Positions 15,791 to 23,807 of a stretch of 64,000 nucleotides of DNA are shown one piece after another. Numbering within the stretch: the first letter of the stretch is position 1; every line of letters begins with the position of its first letter. The stretch comes from Micromonospora coerulea. Its GTDB lineage: Bacteria > Actinomycetota > Actinomycetes > Mycobacteriales > Micromonosporaceae. The stretch spans positions 248,001-312,000 of the forward strand of contig NZ_JAEMUW010000004.1 in NCBI RefSeq assembly GCF_016598485.1, written 5' to 3'. A program made the position numbers and the translations under genes. The notes beneath the pieces were generated by a model, which was given only the letters and a program-made list of their open reading frames with translations, made no database searches and was not told where the DNA came from.

Positions 15791-17119
15791 TCAGTGGGTC
15801 GGGGTGAGGTCCGCGAGGGCCTCGGTCAGGTGGGGGAGGAGGAGGGTGATCTGCCATTCGCGGGCGCCGAAGCCGCGGAGGACCTCCGCCACCGTGTCGT
15901 CGCTGATCTCGTCCGGCGGCTGCCAGGCCAGGCGGCGGATCGAGTCCGGGGCGATCAGGTTCTCCGGGGGCAGGGTGTGCTCGCCGGCGATCCGGACCAC
16001 CACCTCCCGGCAGCGGACCAGCCGGCCGGCCGCCACCGGGTCCCGCTCCGCCCACCGGTGCGGCGGCGGCGGACCCTCCACGGCCGGGGACACCGGCAGG
16101 GCATCCTCCGGCAGCTGCCGGGCGTCGTCGAGGGCCGCCAGCCAGGTGCGGGCCAGCCGGCGTACCGACCGACCGCCGAAGCCGGGCAGGGTGAGCAGGG
16201 TCTTCTCGTCCTTCGGGTCCAGCTCGGCGGCGGCCACGATGGCCGAGTCCGGCAGCACCCGGCCCGGTGCGGCGTCCCGACGGGCGGCGATCTGGTCCCG
16301 GGCGTACCACAGGGACCGGACCCGGGCCTGCGCCCGCGCCCCGCGCACCCGGTGGATCCCGGAGGTGCGCCGCCACGGCTCGGCGCGCACCCGGGCCGGC
16401 CGGGCGCCCGAGCGGACCAGCGCGGCGAACTCCTCCGCCGCCCACGCCGACTTGCCCTGCCGGCGCAGTTTCTCGTCGAGGGCGTCGCGCAGGTCGACCA
16501 GCATCTCCACGTCCAGCGCCGCGTAGGTCAGCCAGGACTCCGGCAGCGGCCGGCTCGACCAGTCCGCCGCCGAGTGGTGCTTCTCCAGGGTGTAGCCGAG
16601 CAACTGCTCGGTCAGCGCGGCCAGGCCGACCCGCTCGAACCCGGCCAGCCGGGCGGCCAGCTCGGTGTCGAAGAGCCGGCGGGGCCGCAACCCCACCTCG
16701 GCCAGGCAGGCCAGGTCCTGGCTGGCGGCGTGCAGCACCCACTCGGCCTCGCCGATCACCGCGTCCAGCGCCGCGAGGTCGGGCAGCGGCAGGGGGTCGA
16801 TCAGCGCCGTGCCGGAGCCGGCCCGGCGGAGCTGCACCAGGTAGGCGCGCTGGCTGTAGCGGTAGCCCGAGGCGCGTTCGGCGTCCAGGGCCACCGGCCC
16901 GGTGCCTGCCGCAAAACGGGTCACGACCTCGTCGAGCTCGCTCGGGGTGGCCACCGGCGCGGGCGTACCCTCGCGCGGCGCGGTCAGCGGTACAGGCCCG
17001 CCGGTGGTGGGTTCGGTCCCCGCGTCCGCCCGCTCCGGCGCGGCCGGTGACGGGTGCTCAGCAGCGTCTCCCGTACGGCTTTCGGCGGGCCGACGGCGCA
17101 GGGGTGGTTCGTCGGTCAC
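15791..17119 (-). CDS. rnd: Ribonuclease D-like 3'-5' exonuclease with HRDC domain
   Basis: 442 residues from GTG 17119. A ~50-residue variable N-terminus precedes a DEDD-family exonuclease domain. Acidic metal ligands are visible in VALDAERASGYRYSQ (motif I, D and E), LHAASQDLACLAE (motif II, D) and LTYAALDVEMLVDL (motif III, Y and D). An HRDC-type helical domain follows (about 215-300, SLWYARDQIAARRDAAPGR), then a second HRDC-like region near the C-terminus. RNase D trims 3' ends of structured RNAs such as tRNA precursors. In actinobacteria it is commonly found near DUF3000 and hemE, as here (19788-21630). Confidence 0.92.
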   Translation of the reverse strand: MTDEPPLRRRPAESRTGDAAEHPSPAAPERADAGTEPTTGGPVPLTAPREGTPAPVATPSELDEVVTRFAAGTGPVALDAERASGYRYSQRAYLVQLRRAGSGTALIDPLPLPDLAALDAVIGEAEWVLHAASQDLACLAEVGLRPRRLFDTELAARLAGFERVGLAALTEQLLGYTLEKHHSAADWSSRPLPESWLTYAALDVEMLVDLRDALDEKLRRQGKSAWAAEEFAALVRSGARPARVRAEPWRRTSGIHRVRGARAQARVRSLWYARDQIAARRDAAPGRVLPDSAIVAAAELDPKDEKTLLTLPGFGGRSVRRLARTWLAALDDARQLPEDALPVSPAVEGPPPPHRWAERDPVAAGRLVRCREVVVRIAGEHTLPPENLIAPDSIRRLAWQPPDEISDDTVAEVLRGFGAREWQITLLLPHLTEALADLTPTH

Positions 17120-17346
17120 CTGACAACCCTAGTGCGCGACCGGATCCGGTGTGTGCAGCCGGTCCGGCGCGTGTCGACCCGATGGCCGTCAGGTGTCGTG
17201 ACGGGGCCCGGTGGCGCCGGCGTGACAGGCTGGGACATCGGGGGAGACAAACCCCGTTCGCGCAGGTACGGTCCATCGAGCCGCCGAGGCGCCAGGGGCC
17301 TTCGACGGCGTCGCTACGGGGCGTCTACGGGGAGGACGTGGCGATC
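17120..17346. promoter_or_regulatory. Divergent region between RNase D and HtrA-like protease
   Basis: 227 bp. CGGGG and CCCCG around 17239-17257 can form a small hairpin near the protease start. GGGGAGGAC just before 17338 is the ribosome site. No clear promoter hexamers were recognised. Confidence 0.35.
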
Positions 17347-18774
17347 ATGACGGCTGGGTACGGTTCGGGCGAACCGACGCCGGGACGGCGCGCCGACGAG
17401 GCCGCGGAGGGTGACCGGACGGACCGCACCGAGACGGGCCGGCCGGGTCCACTGCCGCCGCGTTTCGCCCCGCACCCACCGGTGCCCACCACCCCGTCGG
17501 CCACCGGACACCCCGCCGCCCCGGCAGCCGGGTTCGGGCCGCTCGCACCGGCCCCGGAGGCCGCGACGACCGATGCGGGTCAGGCGGCCGTTCCGGGGCC
17601 CCGGACGAGCTGGTCCGGTCCGCCGAATACCGGTCAGTGGGGCAGCCCGACCGGTCCCGGCTCCGGCGCGCCCGCCACGGCACGGGGCTGGACGCCCGCA
17701 CAGCCGGCCGCCGGGCAACCGTACGGTGCCGAGCCGCCGTTCCCGGGCGCGCCCGCCGGCCAGCCGATCGCGGGACCGGGACACCCGGCCGGGCCGCAGC
17801 TCTCCGCGCCCACCCACCCGGCCGGCCAGCCCGGGCCAGCGCCGACGTACCCCGGCGGGCAGCCCGTGTCGGCACCCGCGTACCCGGGCGGACCGCCGGT
17901 TTCGGGGCCCGCGTATCCGGGTGGGTCGCCGGTCTCCGGGCCGGCGTACCCGGGTGGACCGGCGGGGTGGCCGGCCGCGGCGGCCGGACCCGACCGGCGA
18001 CGCCGGCTGCCCGTGGTGGCGGCGGTCGGGCTCGCCGTGGTGCTGGCCGTCGTCGCCGGGGTGCAGGCGTACCAGATCCAGCGGCTGGACGACCGGCTCG
18101 CCGCGACCGACCGGCGGCTCGCCGACGCGCAGCGCGCCGACGGCACCCGGCTCGACGACCTCGACCAGCGCGCGGAGGCCATCGAGAAGCAGGTGGGCGC
18201 CGCGTTCAATCCGGAGGCCGTGGCGAGCGCCGTGCTGCCCAGCGTGTTCCGGGTCCGGGCCGGGCAGTTCACCGGTACCGCGTTCGCGATCGGCAAGCCG
18301 CCCGCCGGTGGCGGCACCACCCTGCTCACCAACTTCCACGTGGTGGAGGCGGTGTTCGACGGCGGTGGCCGGAAGGTCTTCCTGGAGCGCACCGACCAGC
18401 GCTTCGAGGCCACCATCGTCAAGGTCGACAAGGCCAAGGACATCGCCCAGCTGCGGACCACCGCGAAGTTCACCGGCCTGGTCGCCGCCGGCACGCCGGT
18501 CAAGTCCGGGCAGCAGATCGTCGTGGTCGGCGCCCCGCTCGGCCTGCAGGACAGCGTCACCACCGGCGTGGTCAGCGCGTTCCGTAAGGACGAGGACGGT
18601 TCCGGTCCGGTCATCCAGTTCGACGCGCCGATCAACCCCGGCAACTCGGGTGGCCCGGTGATCAACGGCTCGAAGGAGGTCGTCGGCATCGCCACCGCCA
18701 AGGCCCGGGACGCCGAGGGCATCGGCCTCGCCGTCCCGATCAAGACCGCCTGCGACACCTTCAAGCTCTGCTGA
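17347..18774 (+). CDS. Membrane-anchored trypsin-like (HtrA/DegP-type) serine protease without PDZ
   Basis: 475 residues from ATG 17347 (an in-frame GTG at 17338 is closer to the GGGAGG site and is a real alternative). The N-terminal ~215 residues are Pro/Gly-rich with 11-residue repeats (YPGGPPVSGPA). One transmembrane helix follows (about 217-240), then a short coiled coil (QRLDDRLAATDRRLADAQ). The extracytoplasmic protease domain has the full triad: His in NFHVVEAV near 330, Asp in KAKDIAQL near 364, and Ser in NPGNSGGPV near 433. No PDZ domain follows, since the protein ends soon after the catalytic serine. It probably acts in envelope protein quality control or signalling. Confidence 0.88.
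   Translation: MTAGYGSGEPTPGRRADEAAEGDRTDRTETGRPGPLPPRFAPHPPVPTTPSATGHPAAPAAGFGPLAPAPEAATTDAGQAAVPGPRTSWSGPPNTGQWGSPTGPGSGAPATARGWTPAQPAAGQPYGAEPPFPGAPAGQPIAGPGHPAGPQLSAPTHPAGQPGPAPTYPGGQPVSAPAYPGGPPVSGPAYPGGSPVSGPAYPGGPAGWPAAAAGPDRRRRLPVVAAVGLAVVLAVVAGVQAYQIQRLDDRLAATDRRLADAQRADGTRLDDLDQRAEAIEKQVGAAFNPEAVASAVLPSVFRVRAGQFTGTAFAIGKPPAGGGTTLLTNFHVVEAVFDGGGRKVFLERTDQRFEATIVKVDKAKDIAQLRTTAKFTGLVAAGTPVKSGQQIVVVGAPLGLQDSVTTGVVSAFRKDEDGSGPVIQFDAPINPGNSGGPVINGSKEVVGIATAKARDAEGIGLAVPIKTACDTFKLC
17848..17961. repeat. 33-bp coding tandem repeat
   Basis: Three full units (17848-17880, 17881-17913, 17914-17946) and a partial fourth encode YPGG-PVSG-PA repeats in the cytoplasmic part of the protease. The period is 33 bp, so frame is maintained. 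Confidence 0.8.
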
Positions 18775-18921
18775 CCGGCCGAGCGGAGGGGCGGTTGACC
18801 GGCGGGCCTTGACCGCATCCCCCACCGTCGAACCAGTACGGCCGAGGGCATCGGCCCCTCGACCCAGATCCCGGCCCGTCAGGCCACCCCACGGGGAACC
18901 AGCAATCCGGAGGAAAGAGAC

Positions 18922-19686
18922 ATGTCCCAGCCACCGAACGGGCCGGAGGGCCACCCGCCCGCGTACCCGCCCCAGCCGCCGGCCGGCGGCGTCTACGGCA
19001 ACCCGTACGGCGCCGGCCAGCCCGCCCCCCAGCAGTACGGTTCCCCGGCCCAGCCGGACCCGACCCTGGTGCAGCCCGGCGTGCCCGGGTCCGCCCCGCC
19101 GGTGCCCGGCCAGTACGCGCCGGGCGCCGCCCCGGTGCCGGGCCCGGCGTACCCCCAGCCGTTCTCGGCCCCGCCGATGTCCGCGCCGCCGGTCTCCGGT
19201 CCGGGCTACGGGCAGCCGATGTCCGCGCCGCCCGACTCGGTGCCGCCGTACGGTGCCCCCGCCGGGGGAGCCGGCAAGGGGCGCACCACGCTGATCCTCG
19301 CCATCGTCGCGGGACTGCTCTTCGTCCTCGGCGGCGTGATGACCGGCCTGTTCGTCACCAAGAGCGGCGAGCTGGACCGTACCGAAAAGAAGCTCTCCGC
19401 CCAGGTCAGCGAGCGGGACGGCACCATCGCGGCGAACAAGCAGGAGATCGACAAGCTCAAGACCGACCTCCAGGCGATGCGGGACAAGCTGGCCGACACC
19501 GAGCAGGACCTGACCGGCACCAAGAACGACCGGGACGAGCAGGCCCGGCAGAAGAAGGTCATCGCCACCTGCCTGGACAAGCTGACCCAGGCGATGGCCG
19601 CGGCGTCGGCCGGCAACCGGGCCGCCTTCGACAAGGCCAGCAAGGGCCTGGAGAAGGTCTGCGACGAGGCCGAGAACTACCTCTGA
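18922..19686 (+). CDS. Pro-rich single-pass membrane protein with coiled-coil
   Basis: 254 residues from ATG 18922, with GGAGG at about 18910-18914. Residues 1-~118 are Pro/Gly/Tyr/Gln-rich and lack structure. A transmembrane helix spans about 121-145 (TTLILAIVAGLLFVLGGVMTGLFV). A charged heptad-rich coiled coil runs from ~150 to ~225 (LDRTEKKLSAQVSERDGTIAANKQ). Two cysteines near the end (ATCLDKL, EKVCDEAE) may form a disulphide. It lies downstream of the HtrA-like protease and shares its architecture (Pro-rich, one helix, coiled coil), so the two may be functionally linked. I do not recognise a named family. Confidence 0.75.
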   Translation: MSQPPNGPEGHPPAYPPQPPAGGVYGNPYGAGQPAPQQYGSPAQPDPTLVQPGVPGSAPPVPGQYAPGAAPVPGPAYPQPFSAPPMSAPPVSGPGYGQPMSAPPDSVPPYGAPAGGAGKGRTTLILAIVAGLLFVLGGVMTGLFVTKSGELDRTEKKLSAQVSERDGTIAANKQEIDKLKTDLQAMRDKLADTEQDLTGTKNDRDEQARQKKVIATCLDKLTQAMAAASAGNRAAFDKASKGLEKVCDEAENYL

Positions 19687-19701
19687 TCCGCGGACCGGGC
19701 G

Positions 19702-19774
19702 TCGATCATGGGGTTGTGGTACCCGCCGAAAGGGGCGGAGCGCCACGAACGAGGCGCCACCACTCCATGATCGA
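19702..19774. repeat. REP-like imperfect hairpin with internal stem
   Basis: TCGATCATGGGGTTGTGG (19702-19719) pairs with 19757-19774 over 18 positions with one G-U and one mismatch. The loop itself can fold, with CCGCC (near 19724) pairing to GGCGG. It lies between convergent genes and could terminate both. The TGATCATG-containing arms look like a dispersed intergenic element, but only this copy is visible here. Confidence 0.6.
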
Positions 19775-19787
19775 CCCCGGGGAGGGG

Positions 19788-20360
19788 TCAGGCGGCGCCG
19801 GCGGGGCGGCGGGAAGCCAGGGGCGTCACGCCGGGTGGCGGAAGGCCGGCGGTCGAGGCGAGCAGGGCGCACCAACCGAGCAGGTGCGGGGCCAGGTCGA
19901 CGCCGAGCGGGGTCCAGGAGGCGCGGATCTCGATGTCGCCGGCCGTGGGTGGGCCGGCCAGCTCCCCGAACCGGGTCGACAGGGTCTGGGTGACCGTGCC
20001 GCCGATCGCCCGGTGCAGAGCGTGCTGCGCGTCCAGCGCGTCGGTCAGCCACGTCCAGCCCACGCCGGGCAGCAGCGGGTCGGCCGCGAGATCCACCTCG
20101 AGTTCGGCGGTCACGTAGGTGACCAGCCGCAGGGTGCCCTGCCACGCCTCGTGCCCCGCCGGGTCGTGCAGCAGGATCAGCCGCCCGGTGGCCACCTCGT
20201 CGCCGTCGCGCAGCACCGCGGCGGAGAGCGCGAACGCGTAGGGGGCCAGGCGCTGGGGCGCGCCGACCTCCTCCAGCACGATCTCCGGGCGGGGGGTGGC
20301 CGACCGCAGGCCGGCGACCGCGCGGGCGAAGGTTTCCGGGAGCGCGATCGGGGGGGCCAT
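19788..20360 (-). CDS. DUF3000 family protein
   Basis: 190 residues, beginning [21 protein letters not shown]. The sequence ([45 protein letters not shown], a C-terminal [20 protein letters not shown]) fits the actinobacteria-specific DUF3000 family. The family has no known activity but is strongly conserved next to hemE and rnd. The gene is divergent from hemE with a 178-bp gap and convergent with the membrane protein at 18922-19686. No transmembrane segment or signal peptide is seen, so it is probably cytoplasmic. Confidence 0.8.
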   Translation of the reverse strand: MAPPIALPETFARAVAGLRSATPRPEIVLEEVGAPQRLAPYAFALSAAVLRDGDEVATGRLILLHDPAGHEAWQGTLRLVTYVTAELEVDLAADPLLPGVGWTWLTDALDAQHALHRAIGGTVTQTLSTRFGELAGPPTAGDIEIRASWTPLGVDLAPHLLGWCALLASTAGLPPPGVTPLASRRPAGAA

Positions 20361-20538
20361 GCCGGCAGCCTATGCCGCCGTCCGCCCGGTCGGCGGTAGG
20401 GCGCGCCGGGGTTCCCGATCACGATCATCCGAGCGGGGCCGGGTGCGCCGCCACGGGTCGCGGCCGGCGTCGCGGGCCCCGTCACAAAAGGCGGCGGTGC
20501 CCGCTGGCGGCACCCGGCGGCGTGGCACGATTGCCGCG

Positions 20539-21630
20539 ATGACCACCGACACCACGGGCACTGCCGCCCGAGACGGAGAAACCCGCCGCGGCGGGCCGGC
20601 CGACTCGCCCTTCCTCCGGGCCTGCCGCCGCGAGCCCGGCCCGCGCACCCCGGTCTGGTTCATGCGCCAGGCCGGCCGGTCGCTGCCGGAGTACCGCGAG
20701 ATCCGCGCCAACGTGGGGATGCTGGAGTCCTGCCGCCGTCCCGAGCTGGTCGCCGAGATCACCCTCCAGCCGGTCCGCCGGCACGGGGTGGACGCGGCCA
20801 TCCTGTTCAGCGACATCGTGGTCCCGGTGGCCGCCGCCGGCGTCGACCTGGACATCGTGGCCGGGACCGGGCCGGTGGTCGCCGAGCCGGTACGCACCGC
20901 CGAGGACGTCGAGCGGATCCGCCCGATCATCCGCGAGGACGTGTCCTACGTGGACGAAGCGGTCCGGCTGCTCGTCGCGGAGCTGGGCGACACCCCGCTG
21001 ATCGGCTTCGCCGGCGCCCCGTTCACCCTGGCCAGCTACCTGGTCGAGGGCGGACCGTCGCGGACCCACGCGAAGACCAAGGCCCTGATGTACGGCGAGC
21101 CCGACCTGTGGCACGCGCTCTGCGCCCGGCTCGCCGAGGTCACCCTGTCCTTCCTGACGGTGCAGGTCGACGCGGGCGTCGCCGCGGTGCAGCTCTTCGA
21201 CTCCTGGGCCGGCGCGCTGTCCGAGGCCGACTACCGCCGCTACGTGCTGCCGCACTCGGCGTCCGTGCTCGCCGGGCTGGCCGCCGCGGGCGTGCCGCGG
21301 ATCCACTTCGGGGTGGGCACCGGCGAGCTGCTCGGCGCGATGGGCGAGGCCGGCGCCGACGTGGTCGGCGTGGACTGGCGTACCCCGCTGGACGTGGCGA
21401 CCCACCGGATCGGACCCGACAAGGCCGTGCAGGGCAACCTCGACCCCACCGTGCTGCTCGCCCCTTGGCCGGTGGTGGAGGCCGAGGTGCGGCGGATCCT
21501 CGACCAGGGGCGGGCCGCCCCCGGTCACGTGTTCAACCTCGGCCACGGCGTGCTGCCGGAGACCGACCCCGACGTGCTGACCCGGGTGGTCGCGCTGGTG
21601 CACGAGGTGTCCGCGCGACCCGGCGAGTAG
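20539..21630 (+). CDS. hemE: Uroporphyrinogen decarboxylase
   Basis: 363 residues from ATG 20539; no clear ribosome site precedes it, and about 20 N-terminal residues are variable. The substrate-binding signature [19 protein letters not shown] starts near residue 38. [18 protein letters not shown] and the C-terminal [14 protein letters not shown], both HemE-typical, are present. It converts uroporphyrinogen III to coproporphyrinogen III, the branch point into the coproporphyrin-dependent haem route used by Gram-positive bacteria. The next two genes carry out later steps, so this is a compact haem operon. It has a 3-bp gap to hemY. Confidence 0.96.
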   Translation: MTTDTTGTAARDGETRRGGPADSPFLRACRREPGPRTPVWFMRQAGRSLPEYREIRANVGMLESCRRPELVAEITLQPVRRHGVDAAILFSDIVVPVAAAGVDLDIVAGTGPVVAEPVRTAEDVERIRPIIREDVSYVDEAVRLLVAELGDTPLIGFAGAPFTLASYLVEGGPSRTHAKTKALMYGEPDLWHALCARLAEVTLSFLTVQVDAGVAAVQLFDSWAGALSEADYRRYVLPHSASVLAGLAAAGVPRIHFGVGTGELLGAMGEAGADVVGVDWRTPLDVATHRIGPDKAVQGNLDPTVLLAPWPVVEAEVRRILDQGRAAPGHVFNLGHGVLPETDPDVLTRVVALVHEVSARPGE

Positions 21631-21633
21631 GGA

Positions 21634-23049
21634 GTGACCGTGCGGCAGCCGTGGCGGGTGGCGATCATCGGTGGCGGGATCACCGGGCTGGCCGCCGCCG
21701 TCCGGTTGCGCGACCGCGCCCCCGCCGGCACCGAGATCACGGTGTACGAGCAGGCCGGCCGCCTCGGCGGCAAGCTCCGTACCGGTGAACTGGCCGGGCA
21801 GGCCGTCGAGTTCGGTGCCGAGTCGTTCCTGATGCGTGACCCGGTCGGGGCGGAGTCCGCCGCGGTGGCCCTGGTCCGCCGGCTCGGGCTGGCCGACGCG
21901 ATCGTGCACCCCACCGTCGGGCAGGCCGCCCTCGCCGTCGACGGCGGGCTGCGCCCGATCCCGGGCGGGACGCTGGTGGGCGTACCCGGGGATCTGGACC
22001 GGGTGGCGGCGGTGGCGGAACCGGCCGCGGACGCCGACCGCGACGGTGGCCGGCCGTTGCTCGGCCCGGACGAGGACGTGGCGGTCGGCGCGCTGGTCCG
22101 CGACCGCCTCGGCGACCCGGTGGTGGACCGGCTGGTCGACCCGATGCTCGGTGGGGTCTACGCCGGCCGGGCCGACGACCTGTCGCTGGTCACCACCATG
22201 CCGGCGCTGGCCCGGGCGGCCCGCACGGCGCACACCCTGGTCGGCGCGGTCCGCGCGGCGCAGGCCGCCGCGCCGCGCGCCCCCGGCGCGCCGGTCTTCG
22301 GCACCCTGGCCGGCGGGCTGAGCACCCTGGTCGAGGCGGCGGCGACCGCCAGCGGCGCGACGATCCGCCGGGACTCGGCGGTGCGCGAGCTGCGCCGCAC
22401 GGCCACCGGCTGGGCGCTGACCATCGGCCCCACCCGCGACCCGGAGCTGGTCGAGGCCGACGCGGTGCTGCTCGCGGTGCCGGCCCGCCCGGCCGCCCGG
22501 CTGCTCGCCGGGCCCGCCCCCGAGGTGGCCACGGCCGTCGGCGGTCTCGACTACGCCAGCGTCGCGCTGGTCACCATGGCGCTGCCCGAGCCGGAGCTGC
22601 CGGAGCTGTCCGGGTTCCTGGTGCCGGCCACCGAGGGGCTGCTGATCAAGGCATCCACCTTCTTCACCACGAAGTGGAGGCACCTGCGCCGGGCCGACGG
22701 GCTGGCCCTGGTCCGCGCCTCCGTCGGCCGGTACGGCGACGAGACGTCGCTCCAGCTCACCGACGACGACCTGGTCGCCACCGTGCACCGGGAGCTGTCG
22801 ACGGTGCTGGGCACGCCGCTGCCCGCCCCGGTCGCCAGTCACGTGCAGCGCTGGGGTGGGGCGCTGCCGCAGTACACCCCCGGCCACCTCGACCGGGTGG
22901 CGGTGGCCCGGGCGGCGCTGCGCGCCGCCCACCCCACGCTGGCCCTGGCCGGTGCGGGCTATGACGGCGTCGGCATCCCGGTCTGCGTCCGCTCCGGCGA
23001 GACGGCGGCCGAGGAGATCATCACAGCACTGGGAGGATCGGGATCATGA
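21634..23049 (+). CDS. hemY: Coproporphyrinogen III oxidase, HemY/CgoX type (FAD)
   Basis: 471 residues from GTG 21634; GTG 21640, two codons later, has a better-spaced GGGAG site and may be the true start. The N-terminal dinucleotide-binding motif is clear ([18 protein letters not shown]), and the family blocks [21 protein letters not shown] and [17 protein letters not shown] are present. The C-terminal FAD motif [27 protein letters not shown] is complete. In Gram-positives this enzyme oxidises coproporphyrinogen III to coproporphyrin III rather than acting on protoporphyrinogen IX. Its stop overlaps the hemQ start (ATGA). Confidence 0.94.
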   Translation: MTVRQPWRVAIIGGGITGLAAAVRLRDRAPAGTEITVYEQAGRLGGKLRTGELAGQAVEFGAESFLMRDPVGAESAAVALVRRLGLADAIVHPTVGQAALAVDGGLRPIPGGTLVGVPGDLDRVAAVAEPAADADRDGGRPLLGPDEDVAVGALVRDRLGDPVVDRLVDPMLGGVYAGRADDLSLVTTMPALARAARTAHTLVGAVRAAQAAAPRAPGAPVFGTLAGGLSTLVEAAATASGATIRRDSAVRELRRTATGWALTIGPTRDPELVEADAVLLAVPARPAARLLAGPAPEVATAVGGLDYASVALVTMALPEPELPELSGFLVPATEGLLIKASTFFTTKWRHLRRADGLALVRASVGRYGDETSLQLTDDDLVATVHRELSTVLGTPLPAPVASHVQRWGGALPQYTPGHLDRVAVARAALRAAHPTLALAGAGYDGVGIPVCVRSGETAAEEIITALGGSGS

Positions 23050-23747
23050 CCGAGCAGACCAACGCGGCGCGGCTCAAGGAGCTGAACGCCACCGTCCGCT
23101 ACACCATGTGGTCGGTGTACCGGGCGACCAGCCCGCTCCCGTCGCTGCGCGAGAACGTCGTCGACGAGGTCGAGTCCCTCTTCGAGGAGCTGGCCGGCAA
23201 GGACGTCACGATCCGGGGCACGTACGACGTGGCCGGCCTGCGCGCCGACGCCGACCTGTTGATCTGGTGGCACTCCGCCACCAGCGACGCCCTGCAGGAC
23301 GCCTACCTGCGGTTCCGGCGCACCACGCTGGGCCGGGCGCTCACTCCGGTCTGGTCGCAGATGGCGCTGCACCGGCCGGCGGAGTTCAACAAGAGCCACA
23401 TCCCGGCGTTCCTGGCCGGCGAGGAGGCCCGCGCCTACCTCTGCGTCTACCCGTTCGTCCGCTCCTATGAGTGGTACCTGCTGCCGGACGCCGAGCGGCG
23501 GGAGATGCTCGCCGAGCACGGCCGGCTGGCCCGCGGCTACCCGGACGTGCGGGCCAACACGGTGGCCTCGTTCGCCCTCGGTGACTACGAGTGGATGCTC
23601 GCCTTCGAGGCCGACGAGCTGCACCGGATGGTCGACCTGATGCGCGACCTGCGGGCCTCCGGCGCGCGGCGGCACGTCCGGGAGGAGATCCCCTTCTACA
23701 CCGGCCGACGACGCTCGATCGCCGACATCGTCACCTGCCTGGTCTGA
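23046..23747 (+). CDS. hemQ: Coproheme decarboxylase HemQ (chlorite dismutase family)
   Basis: 233 residues, overlapping hemY by four bases. The fold blocks [35 protein letters not shown] and [25 protein letters not shown] are those of HemQ. The catalytic Tyr is in [12 protein letters not shown], and the proximal haem-ligand His is in [15 protein letters not shown]. There is no chlorite-dismutase distal Arg signature. HemQ converts iron-coproporphyrin to haem b using peroxide. With HemE and HemY it indicates the coproporphyrin-dependent pathway; ferrochelatase is not in this window. A perfect 15-bp hairpin follows. Confidence 0.95.
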   Translation: MTEQTNAARLKELNATVRYTMWSVYRATSPLPSLRENVVDEVESLFEELAGKDVTIRGTYDVAGLRADADLLIWWHSATSDALQDAYLRFRRTTLGRALTPVWSQMALHRPAEFNKSHIPAFLAGEEARAYLCVYPFVRSYEWYLLPDAERREMLAEHGRLARGYPDVRANTVASFALGDYEWMLAFEADELHRMVDLMRDLRASGARRHVREEIPFYTGRRRSIADIVTCLV

Positions 23748-23762
23748 GCGCCGGCACGAACG

Positions 23763-23796
23763 CGACGGGCCCCGGAGTCTCCTCCGGGGCCCGTCG
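23763..23796. terminator. Perfect 15-bp hairpin between convergent genes
   Basis: CGACGGGCCCCGGAG (23763-23777) pairs perfectly with 23782-23796 around a TCTC loop. It lies between the hemQ stop and the amidase stop, so it can end both transcripts. Confidence 0.8.
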
Positions 23797-23807
23797 GCGT
23801 TCCCGGC

